This document shows, in pieces, positions 58,648-64,000 of a DNA stretch of 64,000 nt; within the stretch, counting starts at the first letter, position 1; each line of letters begins with the position of its first letter. The position numbers and the translations under genes are program-made. Below the pieces are notes generated by a model, which saw only the letters and a program-made list of their open reading frames with translations, had not been told where the DNA came from and ran no database searches. The stretch is from Oscillospiraceae bacterium (lineage in GTDB: Bacteria; Bacillota; Clostridia; Oscillospirales; Ruminococcaceae). The stretch is from NCBI GenBank assembly GCA_017887325.1, contig JAGHIE010000022.1:1-64000 (forward strand), read 5' to 3'.

Positions 58648-58676
58648 TTGAATAATTGTAAAAAATTTGTTATATT
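58648..58676 (+). promoter_or_regulatory. Promoter of pheS-pheT
   Basis: TTGAAT (58648-58653), 17-base spacer, TATATT (58671-58676), with the expected start near 58683, just before the T-box leader. Another promoter within 58690-58730 cannot be excluded. Confidence 0.5.
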
Positions 58677-58734
58677 ATATTGTGAAAAGTTTATAAAAAA
58701 CACTATGATAAAGTTGTATGATTAATGTATTTAT

Positions 58735-58970
58735 ATTTAAAGAGAAAGGTTGTCACCAGGCTGAAAGCAACCTAATATAATTTAATCAGAATTTTCGCTT
58801 TTGAGTGGTTTTGCTGAAATTTTTTAGTAGGCAAAAACGGTTGATCTTCGTTACAGATTTAATGAGTGTCTGATGTATTTATCAGAAATCAGGGTGGTAC
58901 CACGGAAAACTTATTGTAACTATAAGTCTTCGTCCCTATTTATATTATGGGGATTGAAGGCTTTTTTATT
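58735..58970 (+). promoter_or_regulatory. T-box riboswitch (tRNA-Phe) before pheST
   Basis: The T-box sequence agggtggtaccacgg is at 58891-58905, preceded by a Stem I region with the AGAGAAAGG start and a GAGTGG segment at 58803. A TTC phenylalanine codon at 58794-58796 lies in the position expected for the specifier. The terminator stem pairs 58925-58938 with 58949-58962 (some G-U), followed by a T-run. Uncharged tRNA-Phe would stabilise the antiterminator and allow pheST expression. Leader, terminator and downstream gene fit. Confidence 0.95.
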
Positions 58971-59015
58971 TTATATAAAAATTATCCCCAACCACAATTT
59001 TTAGGAGGAAATAAT

Positions 59016-60044
59016 ATGCAAGAGAAAATTCTCAAAATTAAAGAAGAATTTGAAAGCTTAATAAACACAGTTGAAAACTCTGAAGCTTTAGAACAAATTC
59101 GTATTAACTTTTTAGGAAAAAAAGGACAAGTTACAGATTTATTAAAAAACTTAAAAAATGCTAGCAATGATGAAAAAAAAGTTTTAGGTAAAGAAATTAA
59201 TCTTTTAAAACGTCATGTTGAAGAACAAATAGCTAGCACTGTTGAAAAAATAAAAAAAGCTGAAGAAGAAAAACTAGTTAATAGTGCAACTAAATACGAT
59301 GTATCTTTACCAGTTGATTTTTCACAAGGTTCATTCCACCCTATTACTCTTGTTCAAAGAGAAGTAGAAGAAATTTTCTACACAATGGGCTTTACAATTG
59401 AAGACTTCCCAGAAGTAGTTGACGATTATAACTGCTTTGAAGCTTTAAATATTCCTAAACATCACCCAGCTAGAGATATGCAAGATACATATTACCTAGA
59501 AAATGGTCAATTATTAAAAACTCATACTTCTGCTGCACAAAACTCAATTATGAGAAAATATGGTGCTCCTCTAAGAGCTATTTTCCCAAGTAGATGTTTT
59601 AGAAATGAATCAACAGACGCTTGCCATGAAAACACATTCTTCCAAATGGAAGGTATTATGATTGATGAAAATATTTCTATTTCTAACTTAATTTACTTTA
59701 TGAAAACTATGTTATCAGAAGTTTTCCACAAAGATATAAATGTTAGATTAAGACCTGGATTTTTCCCATTCGTTGAACCTGGTTTTGAACTTGATATAAG
59801 CTGTTTAATCTGTGGTGGTGAAGGCTGTCCATCATGTAAAAATTCTGGTTGGTTAGAATTATGTCCATGTGGTATGATTCACCCTAATGTTCTAAAATAT
59901 GGTGGAATTGACACAGATAAATATACAGGTTTTGCATTTGGCTTAGGTTTAACTCGTCTTGCTATGATGAAATATGGAATCAAAGATATTCGTGATTTAA
60001 ACTCAGGTAACTTAAAATCATTATCACAATTCAAAAACAAATAA
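59016..60044 (+). CDS. pheS: Phenylalanyl-tRNA synthetase alpha subunit
   Basis: A 342-residue class II synthetase subunit: N-terminal coiled coil (1-85), motif 2 region F-R-N-E-S-T-D-A-C-H-E-N-T-F-F-Q-M-E-G near 200 and motif 3 G-F-A-F-G-L-G-L-T-R-L-A-M-M near 305. It carries a Cys-rich insert C-L-I-C-G-G-E-G-C-P-S-C seen in clostridial PheS. AGGAGG lies 8 bases before the ATG; the frame upstream is part of the T-box terminator. Confidence 0.97.
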   Translation: MQEKILKIKEEFESLINTVENSEALEQIRINFLGKKGQVTDLLKNLKNASNDEKKVLGKEINLLKRHVEEQIASTVEKIKKAEEEKLVNSATKYDVSLPVDFSQGSFHPITLVQREVEEIFYTMGFTIEDFPEVVDDYNCFEALNIPKHHPARDMQDTYYLENGQLLKTHTSAAQNSIMRKYGAPLRAIFPSRCFRNESTDACHENTFFQMEGIMIDENISISNLIYFMKTMLSEVFHKDINVRLRPGFFPFVEPGFELDISCLICGGEGCPSCKNSGWLELCPCGMIHPNVLKYGGIDTDKYTGFAFGLGLTRLAMMKYGIKDIRDLNSGNLKSLSQFKNK

Positions 60045-60071
60045 TAAAATATAACCTTGGAGGAATTTGTT

Positions 60072-62435
60072 ATGTTATTATCCACAAACTGGATTAGAGA
60101 GTTTGTCAACCTAGATGGACTTGATTTAGATGAACTTATACATCGTTTTACTCTTTCAACAGCTGAAGTTGAAGATATATATCACATGGGTGAAGATACA
60201 GAAAAAGTTGTTGTTGCAAAAATATTATCTGTTGAAAAACACCCTGATTCTAAAAAATTACATTTATTAAAAGTTGATAACGGTACAGAAGTTGTTGACT
60301 GTGTATGTGGTGCTCCTAATGTTAGAGAAGGTATGTTAGTAGCATTTGCATGTGAAGGTGGTAAAGTTAGTGGTCACCCAATAAACTGTGCTAAAGTAGC
60401 AGGATATGAATCACATGGTATGTGCTGTTCTGAAAGCGAATTAGGTATGAGTGATGACCATTCTGGAATTATTGAAATTGAAGAAGGTACACCACTAGGA
60501 ACAGATATTAAAGAATTATTTGGTCTTGATGATGTTGTTTTCGAAGTAGATAACAAATCTTTAACTAACAGACCAGACTTATGGGGACATTATGGTATAG
60601 CTAGAGAATTTTCTGCTTTAACAGGTAGAGAACTAACTCCTATCGAAAAATTAGATTTATCTAAATACAATGATTTACCACAAGTTTCAATAGATGTTCA
60701 AGATGATAAACTATGTTACAGATATTCTGCTATTAAAGTTGAAAATATCACTAAAAAAGTTTCTCCTGTTAAAATGAGAGTAAGATTATATTACTGTGGC
60801 CTTCGTGCTATAAACTTACTGGCTGACTTAACAAACTACATCATGTTAGAATTAGGTCAACCTATGCATGCTTTTGATTTAACAAAAGTTCAAAATATTC
60901 AAATTAAAACATTCGATAAACCATTAAAATTTGATACATTAGATGGTGTAACTAGAGATATCGATGAATCTATGTTAATGATATGCTCAAACGACACTCC
61001 TGTTGCTGTTGCTGGTGTTATGGGTGGTTTAGATTCTGAAATTTGTGATGATACAAATTCATTATTATTAGAATCAGCAAACTTTGATGGCGTTAGTGTT
61101 AGAAAAACATCTACTAAACTTGGTTTACGTACAGATGCTAGCATGCGTTATGAAAAAGTTTTAGACCCTGAAATTACAACAGTTGCTATTGAAAGATTTT
61201 TAAAATTATTAACTGATATTGACCCTGAAATTAAAGTTATATCAGCTTTAAGCGATAAGTATGTAAAAAAATACGATATTATCAATCTAAGTTTTGATAA
61301 ACGCTATGTTGACCGTTATACAGGTATTGAAATAAGCAATGAACAAATATTAAAAACATTATCTTCTTTAGGTTTTGATGTAAAACTAGAAAATGACACA
61401 TTCTTTGTAACAGTTCCAACTTGGAGAGCTACAAAAGACGTAACAATCAAAGCTGATTTGATTGAAGAAATTACTCGTATCTATGGATATGATAACTTTG
61501 CAATTGACACTACATTAAGCGGTTTACGTCCTGCTGTTATGACAAGAGCAAAATCAGACGAAACAATGGTTAAAGACCTATTAGTTTACAAATACAATTT
61601 ACATGAAGTTCATTCATATATTTGGTGCGATACTAAAAAATATAAAGAAATCGGTATTGAAACTAGAGATAATGTTAAATTATTAAATGCAATGACACCA
61701 GAACATACTAATTTGCGTTATTCTATGATTCCAACTCTATTATCTTTCGTAAATGAAAACAAAGGTTTTGCACCTGAGTTTGGTATTTTTGAAATTGGTA
61801 AAATTATAGACGGATTAACAAGCGATAATTTATGTAATGAGAAAAAACATTTAGGCATTGCATTATTTAGCCGTATTAGTGATGAAAAATCATTATTCTT
61901 TAAATTAAGAGATATTATTGCAATGTTAGGATATGACATAAAACATACAAATATATCTTTTGCAAGTACAACAAGCTCAAATAACTGGGAACACCCTATT
62001 AACACAGCTTCTATATCATTAAATGGTACACAAATTGGTACTATGGCTGTTTTACATCCATCTAATAAAAATAAAATTGATAAAAAAGCTAATATTGTGT
62101 TTGCAGAAATTGATATGGATTTATTCTCATCTATATCTTCAAATGATATTTTATACAAAGAAGTTTCTAAATTCCCTGGTATTGATGTAGACTTATCATT
62201 TATAGTTAACGAAAATATTAAATATAGTGATATTTCTAAAGAATGGGAAGAAAACAAATACGATTATTTAACAGATGTTAAATTAATAGATGTTTACGAA
62301 GGTGAACAAAGCAGTATTACTTTAAGATTTTCATTCTCATCTAATGAAAAAACTTTATCAAGAAATGAAATCCAACCAATGTTAGACAAGCTAATAAAAA
62401 ATCTTGAAGAAAAAGGCATTTATATGAAAAAATAA
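60072..62435 (+). CDS. pheT: Phenylalanyl-tRNA synthetase beta subunit
   Basis: A 787-residue partner: OB-fold tRNA-binding domain (about 40-150), B3/B4 editing domain (about 205-390; G-G-L-D-S-E), B5 domain (about 400-470), the catalytic-like domain and C-terminal anticodon-binding FDX-ACB domain (about 690-787). ATG at 60072 follows GGAGGA by 7 bases; pheS stop is 27 bases upstream. Confidence 0.97.
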   Translation: MLLSTNWIREFVNLDGLDLDELIHRFTLSTAEVEDIYHMGEDTEKVVVAKILSVEKHPDSKKLHLLKVDNGTEVVDCVCGAPNVREGMLVAFACEGGKVSGHPINCAKVAGYESHGMCCSESELGMSDDHSGIIEIEEGTPLGTDIKELFGLDDVVFEVDNKSLTNRPDLWGHYGIAREFSALTGRELTPIEKLDLSKYNDLPQVSIDVQDDKLCYRYSAIKVENITKKVSPVKMRVRLYYCGLRAINLLADLTNYIMLELGQPMHAFDLTKVQNIQIKTFDKPLKFDTLDGVTRDIDESMLMICSNDTPVAVAGVMGGLDSEICDDTNSLLLESANFDGVSVRKTSTKLGLRTDASMRYEKVLDPEITTVAIERFLKLLTDIDPEIKVISALSDKYVKKYDIINLSFDKRYVDRYTGIEISNEQILKTLSSLGFDVKLENDTFFVTVPTWRATKDVTIKADLIEEITRIYGYDNFAIDTTLSGLRPAVMTRAKSDETMVKDLLVYKYNLHEVHSYIWCDTKKYKEIGIETRDNVKLLNAMTPEHTNLRYSMIPTLLSFVNENKGFAPEFGIFEIGKIIDGLTSDNLCNEKKHLGIALFSRISDEKSLFFKLRDIIAMLGYDIKHTNISFASTTSSNNWEHPINTASISLNGTQIGTMAVLHPSNKNKIDKKANIVFAEIDMDLFSSISSNDILYKEVSKFPGIDVDLSFIVNENIKYSDISKEWEENKYDYLTDVKLIDVYEGEQSSITLRFSFSSNEKTLSRNEIQPMLDKLIKNLEEKGIYMKK

Positions 62436-62520
62436 CTAAAAATCATTAAATCACTTGTTTTTTCATAAAAATAATATATAATAGTATTGTATATTATTTT
62501 TATATTGTAGGAGGTGTCTG

Positions 62521-62769
62521 ATGATGTTAGATAAAACAATGACTTTTTCTGTCAAAGATGATAGCGAAAATGAAATGAAGCAAATATTAAATACTGTATA
62601 TGATGCCCTACGCCAAAAAGGTTATAACCCAATTAATCAGATAGTAGGATACATCTTATCAGAAGATCCTACTTACATTACAACTCACAATAATGCTAGA
62701 AGTTTGATTAGACATATTGATAGAGATGAATTGCTACAAGCTATGGTTAAATCTTATTTAAGTGAGTAG
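62521..62769 (+). CDS. IreB/ReoM-type regulatory phosphoprotein
   Basis: An 82-residue protein of the UPF0297 (DUF965) family, including [20 protein letters not shown] near 26-45 and [12 protein letters not shown] near 50-61. Family members (IreB in Enterococcus, ReoM in Listeria) are phosphorylated on N-terminal threonines by the PASTA kinase and control peptidoglycan precursor synthesis. Here T-M-T-F near residue 6 gives possible sites, and the kinase PrkC is encoded 54 kb away. Two adjacent ATG codons; AGGAGGTG upstream. Follows pheT with an 85-base gap. Confidence 0.92.
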   Translation: MMLDKTMTFSVKDDSENEMKQILNTVYDALRQKGYNPINQIVGYILSEDPTYITTHNNARSLIRHIDRDELLQAMVKSYLSE

Positions 62770-62791
62770 TTGTAGGAATAAAAACGGTATA

Positions 62792-62826
62792 AAAAAAGGA
62801 ATGGTTTTAAAACCATTCCTTTTTTG
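62792..62826. terminator. Terminator between ireB-type gene and ridA
   Basis: A nearly perfect palindrome (62792-62808 with 62809-62825) built on ggaatgg/ccattcc with A-run and T-run ends, so it acts for both the plus-strand gene and the convergent ridA. Confidence 0.92.
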
Positions 62827-62837
62827 TTTTATATAAC

Positions 62838-63218
62838 TTATTTTACAACAGCAATAAGTTCTACTTCTACTTTAACACCTTTTGGCAATTCTTTAACAGC
62901 TACACAAGAACGAGCTGGTTTATGATTTACAAAATATTCTCCATAAACTTCATTGAAAGTAGTAAAATCATTCATATCACTTAAAAAACATGTAGTTTTT
63001 ATAACACTTTCAAAATCACTTCCTGATTCTGTTAAAACAGCTTTTAAATTTTCCATAACTTGTTTAGCTTGGTCTTTAATAGTTTCTGCTTCAACATTTC
63101 CAGTTTTTGGATTAATAGCAATTTGACCTGAAGTAAATAACATACCATTATATACAATCGCTTGAGAATATGGGCCTATTGCTTGTGGAGCATTATCTGT
63201 ATGAATTACTTTTAACAT
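62838..63218 (-). CDS. ridA: Reactive enamine/imine deaminase RidA
   Basis: A 126-residue RidA (YjgF/YER057c) protein: A-P-Q-A-I-G-P-Y-S-Q-A near 10-20, F-T-S-G-Q-I near 28, the arginine in K-P-A-R-S-C-V near 101-107 that binds the substrate carboxylate, and V-E-V-E-L-I-A-V-V. It hydrolyses 2-aminoacrylate-type intermediates. It is 15 bases after the threonine dehydratase that makes such intermediates. Confidence 0.95.
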   Translation of the reverse strand: MLKVIHTDNAPQAIGPYSQAIVYNGMLFTSGQIAINPKTGNVEAETIKDQAKQVMENLKAVLTESGSDFESVIKTTCFLSDMNDFTTFNEVYGEYFVNHKPARSCVAVKELPKGVKVEVELIAVVK

Positions 63219-63233
63219 TTTATATCCTTCTTT

Positions 63234-64000
63234 CTATTTTTTCCTTACTAAATTATATCCTGCATCAATTAGTGCTTGTCGAATTTCTTCAACATGTTTA
63301 TGATCTCTTGTTTCCATTGATACTTTCAATATACAAGAATTAATTTCAGAATTTTCATCAGCTCTATCGTGATGCACACTAACAACATTACCGCCTTTTT
63401 TAGCAATAATTTCTGATACACCCAATAATTCACCTGGTTTATCTTTAAGTGATATTGTTAAATCTGCAATTCTACCAGCTTTTAATAATCCTCTATTAAT
63501 AACTCTAGATAAAATTGTTACATCAATATTACCACCAGAAACAATACAAACAACCTTTTTATTTTTTATAGGAACTTTATTAAACAAAGCTGCTGCAACT
63601 GCAACTGCACCTGCTCCCTCTGCTATTAATTTTTGTTGTTCAATTAAAGTTAGTATAGCAGTAGAAATTTCATCATCTGTAACAGTAACTATTTCATCAA
63701 CATATTTTGAACACAAATCAAAAGTATTTGTTCCTGGTTCTTTAACAGCAATACCGTCAGCAATAGTAGAAACACTATCTAGTTTTTCTATTTTATGATC
63801 ATGTATTGAGTTTAGCATACTAGGTGCTCCTGCAGCTTGAACACCATAAACCTTGATATTTGGATTTAATGACTTGATTACATATCCAATACCTGATATT
63901 AATCCGCCACCACCAATAGGAACTATTACAGCATCTAAATCTGGTAAATCTTCCAATATTTCCAAAGCAATTGTTCCTTGTCCTGCGATAACATCTTCGT
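63234..64000 (-). CDS. Threonine dehydratase with ACT domain, cut by window edge
   Basis: The C-terminal about 255 residues of a PLP-dependent threonine ammonia-lyase. The frame is open to the window edge; the segment starts with D-V-I-A-G-Q-G-T-I-A-L-E-I-L-E-D-L-P-D, then P-I-G-G-G-G-L-I-S-G (PLP phosphate-binding glycine loop), and ends in an ACT domain (K-D-K-P-G-E-L-L-G-V near 178-187 of the visible part). It converts threonine to 2-oxobutyrate and ammonia, feeding isoleucine synthesis or fermentation. The short ACT domain suggests the catabolic type (TdcB/YgxX-like) rather than two-ACT IlvA, so I leave the symbol open. Cotranscribed with ridA. Confidence 0.92.
   Translation of the reverse strand, partial: EDVIAGQGTIALEILEDLPDLDAVIVPIGGGGLISGIGYVIKSLNPNIKVYGVQAAGAPSMLNSIHDHKIEKLDSVSTIADGIAVKEPGTNTFDLCSKYVDEIVTVTDDEISTAILTLIEQQKLIAEGAGAVAVAAALFNKVPIKNKKVVCIVSGGNIDVTILSRVINRGLLKAGRIADLTISLKDKPGELLGVSEIIAKKGGNVVSVHHDRADENSEINSCILKVSMETRDHKHVEEIRQALIDAGYNLVRKK

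Noticed and set aside
58947-59015. N-terminal extension of PheS
   Set aside because: The open frame continues upstream but that DNA is the T-box terminator; the AGGAGG site precedes the ATG at 59016.
1-64000. Prophage, insertion sequences, integrons or defence islands
   Set aside because: No transposase, integrase, terminase, restriction or toxin-antitoxin gene was recognised; composition appears even along the window.

Overview
The window is a stretch of chromosome from a low-G+C, endospore-forming anaerobe of the class Clostridia, probably a gut resident. The evidence is strongly A+T-rich DNA, consensus sigma-A promoters and AGGAGG ribosome-binding sites. Sporulation genes are present (spoVM, gerW/ytfJ, a dacF-type carboxypeptidase), as are a V/A-type ATPase, a biotin-dependent carboxyl-transfer operon and a giant cell-wall-anchored mucin O-glycan hydrolase (GH101). 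I cannot name a genus. No phage, insertion sequence or CRISPR array is visible; almost everything looks like core chromosome, and the minus strand carries most genes.

Region 1 (1-4.3 kb). At the left edge two consensus promoters point out of the window, as before an rRNA operon. Then come sepF, a 47-residue cysteine-rich peptide gene, and a small corrinoid/siroheme group (cobO, cobD-like, sirC, divergent cbiK). Region 2 (4.0-19.3 kb, minus strand) is one long housekeeping operon: yicC, remA, gmk, rpoZ, coaBC, priA, def, fmt, a yugP-type protease, rsmB, rlmN, prpC, prkC, rsgA, thiN, a Nudix gene, a 47-codon membrane peptide gene and a 25-codon spoVM. Much of this order matches the Bacillus subtilis priA-to-spoVM region. 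Region 3 (19.3-24.4 kb) has a vanW-like gene and a three-gene carboxyltransferase/biotin-carrier/OadA-type operon. Region 4 (24.5-30.1 kb) runs from an M50 protease through scpA, scpB, DUF2953, gerW, dacF and rluB to an unknown gene.

Region 5 (30.1-37.6 kb) holds rpmB with a hairpin leader, a small membrane protein gene and the GH101 gene, which has a palindrome just upstream of its promoter. Region 6 (37.5-45.1 kb) holds gpsA, plsY with a 31-codon companion, der, a DUF512 radical-SAM gene, yceD-rpmF, bcp-yaaA and xpt. Region 7 (45.1-54.2 kb) is a nine-gene V/A-ATPase operon (H-C-I-K-F-E-A-B-D) whose proteolipid gene is bracketed by RNA hairpins. Region 8 (54.3-64 kb) holds a flavin reductase-like gene, a two-component system, acpS, a phenylalanine T-box leader with pheS-pheT, an ireB-type gene, and ridA next to a threonine dehydratase cut by the right edge.

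Functional links are visible. PrkC, PrpC and the IreB-type protein are a kinase, a phosphatase and a likely substrate. RidA clears the reactive enamine made by the neighbouring dehydratase. RemA, SepF, SpoVM, GerW and DacF belong to division, biofilm and spore programmes. Many track-length starts were moved inward to a Shine-Dalgarno-supported codon, often TTG or GTG. Four small genes (832-975, 4028-4105, 4133-4276, 38702-38797) are easily missed; the 25-codon gene at 4028-4105 is confidently spoVM.
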